A stretch of DNA of 64,000 nt, from assembly GCA_965284365.1 (NCBI GenBank), contig OZ260079.1, positions 5,704,001 to 5,768,000 of the forward strand, read 5' to 3'. Shown piece by piece: positions 42,500 to 51,857 of this stretch; the stretch's first letter is position 1; every line of letters starts with the position of its first letter. The stretch comes from Phragmitibacter sp965284365 (GTDB lineage Bacteria; Verrucomicrobiota; Verrucomicrobiia; Verrucomicrobiales; Verrucomicrobiaceae). The notes beneath the pieces were generated by a model. It was given only the letters and a program-made list of their open reading frames with translations, did no database searches and was not told the origin of the DNA. The position numbers were made by a program, and so were the translations under genes.

Positions 42500-43798
42500 T
42501 CAGTCCGTGTTCCGCTTCGGATCATTCTCGAACTCGTCATCGTCATCACCGCGATAAGGCCGCGGCGGCAGATCATCTTCGAAATCGATTTCGTGATTGC
42601 CCGGTGGAGATTTGGGAACCTCCGGCGCTGGAACCTCTGGAGGGCCTACCGCTTCACTGACAATGCTGGACGCAGAACCTGCTTCCGTATTGGTTTCACT
42701 AGGAGCAGGCGTGGCATCTCCACTACCATCCGCCTTGTCAGCATCAGTCGCCTCAACCTTGGTGGTGTCCGTGGTCACTGCTGCCGCTGCTGCCGCTGCC
42801 GCTGCCGCCGTAACAGCTGCTGGCGTTGTCTTCGGTTTGGTGCCGTCGTCATCGTCATCTCCACGGCTGTCTTCGTTCCAGGGATTGTACTCCTCGTTGT
42901 CCCAGTCATCGGCGACTTCCAGACCTTTGGCATCATTGTCCTGATCCTTGTAATACTCAGGATACTGCTCGCGATCCTTCTTCTCCATCCACCAGGCAAG
43001 CCAGATGCAGATTTCATACAGCACATACATCGGCACGGCGAGTAGCCCCAGCGTGAGCGCATCCTGCGTGGGAGTCACCACCGCAGCGACCACGCAGATG
43101 ATGACCGCTGCATAACCACGCGAGCCCTTCATCACTTTATAGTTCAGGATGTCCAGCTTCACCAAAGCCAGCACTACCACTGGCAGCTCAAAGCAAGCAC
43201 CAAAGATGAGGATGAACTGGCAGACGAACTTCACATACTGCACCCGCTCCCATATTAGCTTGTCCGGCGGCTTGTCACCTGTGACAGCCGCGCTGGACTG
43301 ATCCATGTCCCGGCTGAACTCATAAAAGAAGGTCAGTGCGCGAGGGCAGACGAGAAAATACGCAAAGAGTACCCCGGTAATGAAGAGACCGCCACCAACA
43401 CACAAAGCTGGGAACAGCACTTTTTTCTCATTACTGCGCAATCCGGGCAGGACAAACTGCAGGATGAAATAGAAGAGTATCGGGAAAGACACGATGACAC
43501 CTGCCACCAGACAGATGTTCATGGCCGTCATGAAGGCGCCGGTTACGCCCAGGTTCTGAATGGTTACCTTGTCCCGGATGCCGGCCACCACGAGCGGATG
43601 CTCAATGATGGCCATCAGGTCTTTGAAAAAGAAGAACGCAGCAACGGTCACCACCAAGAGCGTGATGGCCATGCGCATGATCATGGAGCGCAGGTCTTCC
43701 AAATGATCGAGGAAAGGCTTTTCCTCATCCTGTTTGCCGAGATCTACGGCAACCTTTTCGCGGAAGGTAACAACTTTCTTGAAGAGCCAATTGAGCAT
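42500..43798 (-). CDS. tatC: Twin-arginine translocase subunit TatC with a long acidic C-terminal extension
   Basis: This protein has 432 residues, compared with about 250 in most bacteria. The TatC core occupies about 1-300: an N-terminal cytoplasmic stretch with KPFLDHLEDLRSMI (29-40, the conserved signal-recognition region), six membrane helices, FPILFYFILQFVLPGL, and VVTPTQDALTLGLLAVPMY. After residue 300 follows a charged tail with poly-Asp, an Ala-rich run (AAVTAAAAAAAAAAV) and Pro/Glu segments, ending DDDDEFENDPKRNTD; the tail has no known domain. TatC receives twin-arginine signals such as those on the proteins at 7315 and 46607. A partial tatC copy lies directly upstream. tatA/tatB are not in the window. 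Confidence 0.93.
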   Translation of the reverse strand: MLNWLFKKVVTFREKVAVDLGKQDEEKPFLDHLEDLRSMIMRMAITLLVVTVAAFFFFKDLMAIIEHPLVVAGIRDKVTIQNLGVTGAFMTAMNICLVAGVIVSFPILFYFILQFVLPGLRSNEKKVLFPALCVGGGLFITGVLFAYFLVCPRALTFFYEFSRDMDQSSAAVTGDKPPDKLIWERVQYVKFVCQFILIFGACFELPVVVLALVKLDILNYKVMKGSRGYAAVIICVVAAVVTPTQDALTLGLLAVPMYVLYEICIWLAWWMEKKDREQYPEYYKDQDNDAKGLEVADDWDNEEYNPWNEDSRGDDDDDGTKPKTTPAAVTAAAAAAAAAAVTTDTTKVEATDADKADGSGDATPAPSETNTEAGSASSIVSEAVGPPEVPAPEVPKSPPGNHEIDFEDDLPPRPYRGDDDDEFENDPKRNTD

Positions 43799-43923
43799 GG
43801 AAAATGGGGCGGGCGGGAAATTTGGGAGGAACCGTTACATCATGCGGCGACAGTTCGCTCGTGCAATTCAGTAGGAGAAACGTGGGGTCCGGGGCATGTC
43901 ATAGAATAGATAACTGCCGGACT

Positions 43924-44229
43924 TCAAGGAAAGGGACACATACAACTACCGCGGGAATAAAAGATCACCTTGTCTCTGATACCTGCTGCAATCAGAGGAT
44001 ACTCAAGGGCCTCGATGAGCGGCTTGTGAAAAAACAGCAGGCTGTAAACGATGACGAAATACACCACCGCCATCTTCTCCAGCATGACGTCAAAATCCCG
44101 CCAATGGTTCAACACAGGCCGCACGGCGTGCGGGTCACGCGGATCCACGGAGTACTTTTCACGGAAGGCGGCGAACTTTTGGAAGGGTCGGAGAATGATG
44201 GTAACGGGGGCGCTGGTGGAAATGGACAT
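43924..44229 (-). pseudogene. Truncated tatC duplicate (N-terminal region only)
   Basis: About 101 residues from the ATG at 44229 align with residues 5-85 of the adjacent TatC. The shared layout includes FREKYSVD versus FREKVAVD, PVLNHWRDF versus PFLDHLEDL, a first membrane helix, and LEYPLIAAGIRDKVIF versus IEHPLVVAGIRDKVTI. The frame then stops after SRGSCMCPFP, before the second TatC helix. This is a partial, diverged tandem duplication, probably a pseudogene, although the open frame leaves a short functional membrane protein possible. The conserved HLEDLR signal-binding motif is altered (HWRDFD). Confidence 0.7.
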
Positions 44230-44258
44230 GCTGGCGATACAGGCTGAAGGTGAACAAA

Positions 44259-44951
44259 TCACAGCATGCCAAGGGCGGACATGCGTGCGAAGAGTGCGAG
44301 AGTCAATGCGTCTTGAATGACGCAGGAAGCCACCATCTCGCGTAGCTCGTCAGGCGTTACCAGCCTGACTTCGCCAATGTGCTCCCCGCCGATGGGGGTA
44401 GGCGGGCGAACAAGTCGCACGGGCCCCACGGCAAAGAGATAAACGTGCTCCGACGTAAAACCTTGCGAACCAAAAAACCAACCCAGCGGCGTCACGGTGG
44501 CATTGGGCTCCAGTTCACACCCAGCTTCCTCGTCCAGCTCCCGCTTCAGCGTATCGATAATGGCCTCCTGGGTCTCCTCAGCTTCGTCGATCTGGCCCGC
44601 CGGAAATTCCCAAAGGGCGCGCATCACGGGAAGTCGCTCCTGATGGATGAGAACAAAACGGCCATCCTCGGTTTTGGCAGCCACGGCGATGGCGCTTTTC
44701 CGGTGGGCGACCGTCCACGTAACCGGCGAGGCCGGGCGGGAGGGCGTGAGGAAGTCGCAAACCTCGATCTGGACGTAGGGCCCCTCGTAAGCCATTTCAC
44801 CGGGTAGCTTCCGCCAGTCCCCATGGTCGCGGATGTCGCAGAGGGGGAAATCCACCGGCTGATCCGGGTCCTGGCGGGGAGGCGCAGCGGCACCGCGCTT
44901 CGACGGCGATGCTTTGGTCGTGGTTTTCCTGGAGCCGGGTTTTTTCTTCAC
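44259..44951 (-). CDS. NUDIX hydrolase
   Basis: This 230-residue protein starts with GTG at 44951, overlapping the argH stop by one base (TAGTG), so the two are translationally linked. After a Lys/Ser-rich N-terminal tail it has a NUDIX fold with the box GQIDEAEETQEAI then KRELDEEAG (119-144). The REx2EExG core is intact, while the first part has a longer Gly-to-Glu spacing than the canonical box. The surrounding motifs (WEFPAGQID, FFGSQGFTSEHVYLF) resemble ADP-ribose pyrophosphatases. The substrate is unproven. Confidence 0.85.
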   Translation of the reverse strand: MKKKPGSRKTTTKASPSKRGAAAPPRQDPDQPVDFPLCDIRDHGDWRKLPGEMAYEGPYVQIEVCDFLTPSRPASPVTWTVAHRKSAIAVAAKTEDGRFVLIHQERLPVMRALWEFPAGQIDEAEETQEAIIDTLKRELDEEAGCELEPNATVTPLGWFFGSQGFTSEHVYLFAVGPVRLVRPPTPIGGEHIGEVRLVTPDELREMVASCVIQDALTLALFARMSALGML

Positions 44952-46318
44952 TAGAGGCTGAGATGGTGACGCCAGTGTTCGAGCCTCGACTCAATATTGG
45001 CTGGGCTGGGGGCGCCGATGCCCTGGCGGGCGGCAAGGGCATTGTCCATCTGCAACATGGCGAAGACATCCTTCTCAAACACCTGGCTGAACTTCTGATA
45101 CTCAGCGACCTTGAGCTCGGGGAAGGTCTTCCCGGTCTCCAAGCAGTGGGCCACGAGCTTCCCGATGACCTCATGCGCCTGACGAAAAGGCACGCCTTTT
45201 TTCACCAAGTAATCGGCGAGATCCGTGGCCAGAAGCATCGGATCACTGGCGGCGTTGGCCGTGGCAGTGCGGTTCACATCCATGCCACTCACCATTTCCG
45301 CGAAGACTTCCAGGGCGAGATTGATGGTATCGATGGAGTCAAAGAGCGGCTCCTTGTCCTCCTGCAAATCCCGGTTGTAGGTCATAGGCAGACCCTTCAG
45401 CAGCACGAGGATGCTGGTGAGATTCCCAATAAGCCGGGCGGATTTGCCACGGGTCAGTTCGGCTACATCCGGATTCTTCTTCTGCGGCATGAGACTGCTG
45501 CCCGTGGTGTGGGCATCGCTCAGCTTCACAAAAGCGAACTCCGCGCTGGCCCAGAGGATGACGTCCTCACTGAGACGGCTGAGATGCACCCCGAGGAGCG
45601 AGATGGCGAAGAGCAGTTCCGCGACGAAATCCCGGTCGCTGACCGCATCCATGGAGTTCTGCGTGACGCCGTCAAACTCAAGCTCATGTGCGACAAAAGT
45701 ACGATCAATGATGATCGTGCTGCCCGCGAGAGCCCCGGAGCCGAGCGGCATGACATTCAGCCGCAAGCGGCAATCTAGCAGACGAGAGACATCCCGCTCG
45801 ATCATCTCCACATAAGCCAGCAGATGATGGGCGAAAAGCACGGGCTGGCCGCGCTGGAGATGCGTGTAGCCGGGCATGACGGCCCCCTCCCCCCGTTGCG
45901 CACACTCCACGAGCGAGCACTGCAGGCTTTGGGCATGGCGCACAATATGATCAATGGCACTGCGGCAGTAGAGGCGCACATCCGTGGCGATCTGGTCATT
46001 CCGGCTGCGGGCCGTGTGAAGTTTCGCGCCAGCGGGGCCAATACGCTCCGTGAGTCTGGCTTCGATATTCATGTGTACGTCCTCAAGCTCCTGGCTCCAG
46101 GTGAACTCGCCTGCTTCGATCTCATGCCGGATCTGGAGCAGGCCTTTTTCGATCGCGCTGAACTCTTCCTCCGTGATGATGCCGGCCTTCTTCAGACCTT
46201 TCGCATGGGCGATGGAGCCGCGGATGTCATGCTCATAAAGCCGCCAGTCAAAGGAGACGGATTCGCCGTAGCGCTGAACAAGAGCGCTGGTGGGTTCCTG
46301 GAAGCGGCCTTTCCACAT
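44951..46318 (-). CDS. argH: Argininosuccinate lyase
   Basis: This 455-residue protein of normal length begins MWKGRFQEPTSALVQRYGESV. Hallmarks are HTARSRNDQIATDVRLY, PGYTHLQRGQPVLFAHH, the catalytic flexible loop TTGSSLMPQKKNPD (fumarase superfamily signature) and TYNRDLQEDKEPLFDS. It cleaves argininosuccinate to arginine and fumarate in the cytoplasm. It is the first gene of a short unit with the NUDIX gene. No other arginine gene is in the window. Confidence 0.97.
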   Translation of the reverse strand: MWKGRFQEPTSALVQRYGESVSFDWRLYEHDIRGSIAHAKGLKKAGIITEEEFSAIEKGLLQIRHEIEAGEFTWSQELEDVHMNIEARLTERIGPAGAKLHTARSRNDQIATDVRLYCRSAIDHIVRHAQSLQCSLVECAQRGEGAVMPGYTHLQRGQPVLFAHHLLAYVEMIERDVSRLLDCRLRLNVMPLGSGALAGSTIIIDRTFVAHELEFDGVTQNSMDAVSDRDFVAELLFAISLLGVHLSRLSEDVILWASAEFAFVKLSDAHTTGSSLMPQKKNPDVAELTRGKSARLIGNLTSILVLLKGLPMTYNRDLQEDKEPLFDSIDTINLALEVFAEMVSGMDVNRTATANAASDPMLLATDLADYLVKKGVPFRQAHEVIGKLVAHCLETGKTFPELKVAEYQKFSQVFEKDVFAMLQMDNALAARQGIGAPSPANIESRLEHWRHHLSL

Positions 46319-46435
46319 GGTGATACGTGCTTGCTAGGTGTGAAGAATAAATAATACGGGGCGGGTATCCTAGGCGGGCGCAGGAGTTGCGCAACCGTGG
46401 TGTAGTGACGCGTTGAGGGTGGTAGCGGAGCAAGG

Positions 46436-46580
46436 ATTTCTCACCGCGAAGGCGCGAAGGGACTGAAGATTTTGAGCAACTACGAAAAAGTATGGAGTGC
46501 GCACAGCGCTACGTGCCGCTCCTAAACTCCGCTCAACCTGAAAAAACCTCATCCCCTTCGCGACTTCGCGGTAAAACGAA
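46436..46580. repeat. Inverted pair of dispersed TTCGCG-type repeats
   Basis: TCACCGCGAAGGCGCGAAGG (46440-46459) and CCCTTCGCGACTTCGCGGTA (46555-46574) form an inverted pair about 95 bases apart. A related copy lies at 39967-39994. Between them is a short GGAGTGCG...GTGCCGCTCC palindrome resembling a decayed REP. No gene is seen in the 288-base space between argH and the DUF1501 gene. Confidence 0.65.
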
Positions 46581-46606
46581 AAGGTCGCCTCACCCTTGAC
46601 GCTCAC

Positions 46607-48064
46607 CTACGCCAAAATCTCTTTCACTACGTGTCCGTGGACATCCGTGAGGCGGAAGTCGCGGCCCTGGAAGCGGTAGGTGAGTTTTTCGTGATCGAAG
46701 CCGAGGAGGTGGAGAATGGTGGCGTGGAGGTCATGGACGTGGACCTTGCCTTCGGTGACACCGAAGCCGAGTTCGTCTGTCGCGCCATGGATGGCGCCGG
46801 GTTTCACTCCGCCGCCGGCCATCCACATGGTAAAAGCATCCACGTGATGGTCGCGACCGATGGTAGCGCGATTTTCGCCCATGGGGGTGCGGCCGAATTC
46901 GCCGCCCCAGATGACAAGCGTGTCCTCCAGGAGGCCGCGTTGTTTGAGATCCAGCACGAGCGCAGCGCTGGCCTGATCGACCTCCTTGCATCGGGCGACG
47001 ATGGCGTCGCTCAGATTGTTGGCTTTGTCCCCGTGATGATCCCAGTCGGTGTGATAGAGCTGCACAAAGCGGGTGCCACGCTCGATGAGGCGGCGGGCCA
47101 GGAGACAGTTCCGCGCATACGAAGGTTCGCTGGCCGTGCAGCCGTACAGTTTCAGCGTGTCTTCGCTCTCCTGTGAAAGTTCCATCAGCTCCGGCGCACT
47201 GGTCTGCATGCGGAAGGCGGTCTCATAGGCATTGAGTCGCGTGAGGATTTCGCCGTCGCCGGTAGCGCTGAGGCGGGCGCGATTCAGCCCGGCGAGAGCG
47301 CCGTAGAACTTCTGCTCCCGCTCCGGCGTGAAACCTTCCGGGCTGCGCAGATGCAGGATGGGATCGCCCTGACCGCGCAACGGTACGCCCTGGAAACTGG
47401 TGGGCAAAAAGCCGCTGTCCCACAATGAAGATCCGCCGCGCGGACCACGGGGGCCGCTTTGCAGCACAACAAATCCCGGCAGATCCTGCGAAGCGGAGCC
47501 GAGACCATAAGTGGCCCACGCGCCCAAGGCAGGACGCCCCGGCGCCTGGAAGCCGGTGTTCATGAAGAGCTTCGCTGGACCGTGATTAAAGACATCCGTA
47601 GTCATGCCGCGCAGCCAGCAGACTTCGTCCACGATCTTCCGGTGATGTGGAAGAAGTTCGCTCAACTCCATGCCGCTGCCACCGTAGCGCTGGAACTGCC
47701 GCGCACTGCCGAGGAGTGTCTCGTTCCCTTTGAGGAAGGCAAATCTTTTGCCTGCCATGAGTGAGGCAGGCGGGGCTTTGCCCGTGAACTCGCGCAGTTT
47801 GGGCTTGTCTTCAAACAAGTCCAGCTGCGATGGCCCCCCCGCCATGAAAAGGTAAATGACGCGTTTCGCTTTCGGCAGGAAGTCCGGTGTGCGGGCCGCC
47901 ATGGGACGGGCGACATCGATACGCACCGCGCCAGAGGCGTCTGCACTGAGCATCTGATTCAGGGCAATCGTTCCAAGGCCCAAGGCACACTGGCCGAAGA
48001 AGTGTCGGCGGGTGCTTTGATGCAATGCCGTCGAAGCAGCGGACTGGAGATCGGCAGGATTCAT
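46607..48064 (-). CDS. DUF1501 family protein (Tat-exported, sulfatase-fold-like)
   Basis: This 485-residue protein has a twin-arginine-like start (STRRHFFGQCALGLG, Arg19-Arg20). Motifs of DUF1501 are KRVIYLFMAGGPSQLDLFEDKP, GHHRK-type PHHRKIVDEVCWLRG, TDWDHHGDK, VIWGGEFGRTP and GRDHHVDAFTMW. The family has an alkaline-phosphatase/sulfatase-like core but no proven reaction. It overlaps the stop of the upstream DUF1549/DUF1553 gene by four bases. This pair is a hallmark arrangement of Planctomycetes and Verrucomicrobia, where it is thought to work in polysaccharide breakdown. Confidence 0.93.
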   Translation of the reverse strand: MNPADLQSAASTALHQSTRRHFFGQCALGLGTIALNQMLSADASGAVRIDVARPMAARTPDFLPKAKRVIYLFMAGGPSQLDLFEDKPKLREFTGKAPPASLMAGKRFAFLKGNETLLGSARQFQRYGGSGMELSELLPHHRKIVDEVCWLRGMTTDVFNHGPAKLFMNTGFQAPGRPALGAWATYGLGSASQDLPGFVVLQSGPRGPRGGSSLWDSGFLPTSFQGVPLRGQGDPILHLRSPEGFTPEREQKFYGALAGLNRARLSATGDGEILTRLNAYETAFRMQTSAPELMELSQESEDTLKLYGCTASEPSYARNCLLARRLIERGTRFVQLYHTDWDHHGDKANNLSDAIVARCKEVDQASAALVLDLKQRGLLEDTLVIWGGEFGRTPMGENRATIGRDHHVDAFTMWMAGGGVKPGAIHGATDELGFGVTEGKVHVHDLHATILHLLGFDHEKLTYRFQGRDFRLTDVHGHVVKEILA

Positions 48065-51000
48065 TCGCGGGTGATGAAGTTGTCCGTGTTGAAGAGCGTG
48101 CGAGCGGCGGCGACAAGCGCAGCAGCTTCAGCGGGATTAGCGGATGCTTTGGCTAAAGCCGGACCTGCGACCGAACGGGCGGCGAGATGATCTTTGGCAA
48201 AGTCTTCGAGTTGCTCGCGTGTATAGTTCAGGAGTAATGCGAGTTCCGCTGTCTCTGGTGGTCGCACGAGAGCAAGACGGAAAGCGCGAGTGAGCCGGGT
48301 TTCGAGATCGGCGTCAGGCAACTCGCGTATCACACGGGCAGCGAGACCTTGAGCGAGTTCGATGAATGCGGGATCATTCGCGAGGGTGAGGGATTGCAAC
48401 GGCGTGTTGCTGCGCGGACGACGCGTGCAGGAGACCTGGAAGTTCGGCGCATCGAATGTGGTGAGCAGCGGGTATGGCGCACTCCGATAAAACATGGTGT
48501 ACAAGCCACGCCGGAAGCGATCTGTGCCTACGCTGGGTGTCCAGACTTTCCTCGTTTGCGTGAAGACAAAGACGCCATCCGGTTGCGGAGGTCGGACGCT
48601 CGGGCCGCCAATGGTGGGACTGAGTAACCCGCTCGCGCAAAGTGCTTCATCGCGCACGATCTCCCCTTCCACACGAAGGCGCTCCTGACGAGCGAGCAGC
48701 AGATTACGCGGATCCTTTTCCAGCAAATCACGCCGCGCCAATGATGCCTGACGATACGTCGCGCTGGTGACGATGAGGCGATGCATGGCCTTCATGCTCC
48801 AGCCGTTGCGGATGAATTCGCGAGAGAGCCAGTCGAGCATATCCGGATGCGTGGGCGCAGAACCTTGGGTGCCGAAGTCATCCTCTGTCTCCACAAGGCC
48901 GCGCCCGAAGTAACGCATCCAGATGCGGTTCACCGTGACACGGGCGGTGAGTGGATTCTCCGGAGAGACCAGCCAGCGGGCGAGGTCGAGCCGGTTCTTA
49001 AGTTGTTTGGGCGGTTTGCGGAATGCGGCATTCACGGCGGAGAAGACTCCGGGGTTAAGTGCACCGAGTTGTTTGTCGGGGCGCAGGAAGTCGCCGCGTT
49101 GGAAGAGGTAAGTTTCGCGAGGCTGGGCCAGCTCCTCCATGACCATCTGGTCCGCATTGGGGGAATCCATGTCTGGCTTGGCGGCTTTCTTCGGTGCAGC
49201 TCCGGCAGCCGATTCGGATTTTGCAAAAGCGGCGCTGATGAGTGTTGTTTGCGCGGCTGAGCGCTTGGCTTTCGATACGCGCAAGGCGGCGAGGAGCGCG
49301 TTGGCCGTGTCTGGCTTTAGTGTTGGAGCGGACTCGACGAAGTCGATCGCGAAGCGGCCAATGAGGTAATTCTGATTCAGCTCATGATGAAGGCGGATCT
49401 CAAGTGATTCAGCCTGAACGGGCTTTTCCAAAATGAAGACGGCCTCGTGATCGGCATTCATCTTCCCACTCAAGCCTTTGACGGTGTTGATAGCCCAGCC
49501 CGTCTGGGGCAGATCATCGATGGCACCCGTGACCGCGTATTTGGGTTGGGCATGATCGGCGTAGGCCTGGGCGATGCTTTGCTCCGTGCCGTTAGCGGTG
49601 ACCTGGAAATCGGTGAGGACAAAGTTTCCATTGCCAGCCAGACCAGGTCCGCGCTTCGGCAGGGAGTCGTCCGTCAAGACACGCAGCCGAATCGCGGCGA
49701 CCTGCTTGAGCTTGGTGGAAGCTACGACGCGGTAGGTGTCGTTAAAGCTGCCGCGTCCATCGCTGAGAAGAGAGTTGTCTGGGAGGAGTCGGAAGCTCGC
49801 ATTACTGGCGGTGTCGTATTCCAGGTAGTGCGCGGGCATCCATTTGACCGGCGTGCGCACATCGGGTGTGGTGGCGGAAGCCAGGCGGGTCATTTCGGCT
49901 TTCTCCCAGGTGGCTTGGCGTTCCGCAAGAACCGGGTCAATAGCAGGGGCGGTGATTTTGTCTGGCGGCAACTCGCCCAACAGTTCTCCGCGCACAACCG
50001 GCACGGTGGCACCGCGATTGTTTACATCCGATGAAGAATTGAAAAAGGCGTAGAACTGGTAGTACTCTTTGTGCGGAATCGGATCGAACTTGTGGGTATG
50101 GCATTGCGCGCAACCGACGGTCAAGCCTAGCCAGACCGAGCCCGTGGTAGCGGTACGATCCATGGCGGCTTCGATACGCATCTGTTCCGGGTCCACCCCG
50201 CCCTCTTCATTGATGACGGTGTTGCGGTGAAAGGCAGAGGCGACCTTTTGAGTTTTCGTGGCGTTTGGCAGGAGATCGCCCGCGAGTTGCTCGATCGTGA
50301 ACCGGTCAAAAGGCATGTCCGCATTCAGCGCGGCGATGACCCAATCACGATACGGCCACATGACGCGGGCGCTGTCGATGGTATAACCATTGGAGTCCGC
50401 ATACCTCGCCTGATCCAGCCAATGACGGCCCCATCGCTCGCCATAATGCTTGCTGGTGAGGAGACGATCCACGGCATTTTCATAGGCCTTGGGCGATGGG
50501 TCGTTGATGAAGGCATCGGCTTCCTCTGGTGAAGGTAACAAGCCGGTGAGGTCAAGCGAGACGCGGCGCAGGAGCGTGGCGCGATCGGCTTCCGGAGATG
50601 GCGTGATGTTTTCGGATTCGAGACGAGAGAGGATGAAACGGTCGATCCCGTTTTGGGACCAAATCTCGTCTTGGGTAGCGGGCGGTACAGTCTGGCGCAA
50701 TGGCTGGAAAGCCCAGTGGCCTTCATAAGGCGCGCCTTGTTCAATCCAGCGGCGCAGGATGTCGATTTCGTTTTTGGTCAGCGCGGGTTTTTTCGCCTCG
50801 GGCGGCGGCATGACATCGTCAGGATCATGCGTGAGAATGCGGGTGAGGAGTTCGCTTTGATCGGGCTTCCCCGGGAGAATGGCGTGAACGCCATCACGAT
50901 TGGCCACGGCGTCCTCTCGGACGTCGAGACGCAGGCCGGCCTCACGGTGTTTTTCATCCGGCCCGTGACAATAGAAGCACGTGGAGAGGATGGGCCGGAC

Positions 51001-51165
51001 GTGGTCGTTGAAGCGGATGGTGGTGCCCTCTGGGACCGTGGAAGCAGAGACCGATTGGGAAGATAGCACCGCGCCGACAATGCCGATCATGACACTGAGC
51101 AAGACCGCGGGGCGGCGGGCGGCCAGGGAGAGAAAGGTAAAAGCTTGAGGGCGAGGACGCGTCAT
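48061..51165 (-). CDS. PSD1-type cytochrome c plus DUF1549/DUF1553 protein
   Basis: This 1034-residue exported protein has a hydrophobic signal (LLSVMIGIVGAVLSSQSVSA), then a planctomycete-type cytochrome c domain with STCFYCHGPDEKHREAGLRLD (CXXCH, Cys63-His67) and DPDDVMPPPEAKKP. DUF1549 follows (DRFILSRLESENI, ERWGRHWLDQARYADSNG, GCAQCHTHKFDPI with a further Cys-x-x-Cys-His). The C-terminal DUF1553 (about 700-980) has NRIWMRYFGRGLVETEDDFG, SREFIRNGWSMKAMHRLIV and ANDPAFIELAQ. The reaction is unknown. Coupling to the DUF1501 gene suggests a joint function on a periplasmic or extracellular substrate. Confidence 0.93.
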   Translation of the reverse strand: MTRPRPQAFTFLSLAARRPAVLLSVMIGIVGAVLSSQSVSASTVPEGTTIRFNDHVRPILSTCFYCHGPDEKHREAGLRLDVREDAVANRDGVHAILPGKPDQSELLTRILTHDPDDVMPPPEAKKPALTKNEIDILRRWIEQGAPYEGHWAFQPLRQTVPPATQDEIWSQNGIDRFILSRLESENITPSPEADRATLLRRVSLDLTGLLPSPEEADAFINDPSPKAYENAVDRLLTSKHYGERWGRHWLDQARYADSNGYTIDSARVMWPYRDWVIAALNADMPFDRFTIEQLAGDLLPNATKTQKVASAFHRNTVINEEGGVDPEQMRIEAAMDRTATTGSVWLGLTVGCAQCHTHKFDPIPHKEYYQFYAFFNSSSDVNNRGATVPVVRGELLGELPPDKITAPAIDPVLAERQATWEKAEMTRLASATTPDVRTPVKWMPAHYLEYDTASNASFRLLPDNSLLSDGRGSFNDTYRVVASTKLKQVAAIRLRVLTDDSLPKRGPGLAGNGNFVLTDFQVTANGTEQSIAQAYADHAQPKYAVTGAIDDLPQTGWAINTVKGLSGKMNADHEAVFILEKPVQAESLEIRLHHELNQNYLIGRFAIDFVESAPTLKPDTANALLAALRVSKAKRSAAQTTLISAAFAKSESAAGAAPKKAAKPDMDSPNADQMVMEELAQPRETYLFQRGDFLRPDKQLGALNPGVFSAVNAAFRKPPKQLKNRLDLARWLVSPENPLTARVTVNRIWMRYFGRGLVETEDDFGTQGSAPTHPDMLDWLSREFIRNGWSMKAMHRLIVTSATYRQASLARRDLLEKDPRNLLLARQERLRVEGEIVRDEALCASGLLSPTIGGPSVRPPQPDGVFVFTQTRKVWTPSVGTDRFRRGLYTMFYRSAPYPLLTTFDAPNFQVSCTRRPRSNTPLQSLTLANDPAFIELAQGLAARVIRELPDADLETRLTRAFRLALVRPPETAELALLLNYTREQLEDFAKDHLAARSVAGPALAKASANPAEAAALVAAARTLFNTDNFITRE

Positions 51166-51369
51166 CGGGAGATGTTCCGACGAAGAAACGGAATCTCACA
51201 AAGAAAATTGCGATGAGATGTACGCACGAAGAGACAAAGGTGGTCGTGGGTGTAGTTCGGGGCGGTGGGATCTCCTTTGTCTGGCCGCTCAGGTAAGCCG
51301 CGGGCAGGCGGAAATACAGCCAGGGCAGTGATGCCATGCTCAAATGACTCTAACGCTAACTGCGTATCG

Positions 51370-51615
51370 CTAGGACGAAGGCGGGGCTGGAAAGAGCCAG
51401 GCGGGCTTCCCTTTTTTGGCGAGGCCGTAGACAATGGTATAGGCGGCGATCCATGAGATAGCGCCACCAGCGCCACGGACCCAGGGGGAGGCGCCCTCAG
51501 CGGGAGCCAGGGCACCGATGGTCATCATGATGCCGACGAAGAGCACAACAAAGACACCGACCAGCAAGGCGAGGAAACGGCCGCGGTTCACATTAGGCGG
51601 GAGAGTATTGCTCAT
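51370..51615 (-). CDS. Small two-helix membrane protein
   Basis: This 81-residue protein has helices FLALLVGVFVVLFVGIMMTIGAL and GGAISWIAAYTIVYGLAKKG, an Asn/Pro-rich N-terminus and the tail KPAWLFPAPPSS. It lies between the DUF1549 gene and the Fur-family gene on the same strand. No family was recognised, though the hydrophobic organisation and start codon support it as real. Confidence 0.6.
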   Translation of the reverse strand: MSNTLPPNVNRGRFLALLVGVFVVLFVGIMMTIGALAPAEGASPWVRGAGGAISWIAAYTIVYGLAKKGKPAWLFPAPPSS

Positions 51616-51832
51616 GACAGAGTGGCAGGCGAATGGTTACTGCTCATGGAACAGGAACGGGGGATGCCTGCACCAAATCGCGTGCATTTTGACAACACTT
51701 CAAGAGATCGCCACCAATTTCAGTGACATTTTTCCGACTGTCATCACGGGCGCGGGCCTGGCCTTCAAACCAGTTAGCCAACGCGTTCCCGAGCAACTGC
51801 AAAGTCAGGGAGGAGTACAGCGTGACTGAGTC

Positions 51833-51857
51833 ACGGCTGGGACAGCCGCGCTCCTCT
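51833..51857 (-). repeat. AGGAGCG-type dispersed palindrome
   Basis: On the minus strand AGGAGCGCGGCTGTCCCAGC continues CGTGA, with stem CGGCTG/CAGCCG (51834-51848). It matches the repeat at 38253-38277 apart from loop bases and abuts the stop codon of the Fur-family gene. Confidence 0.75.
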
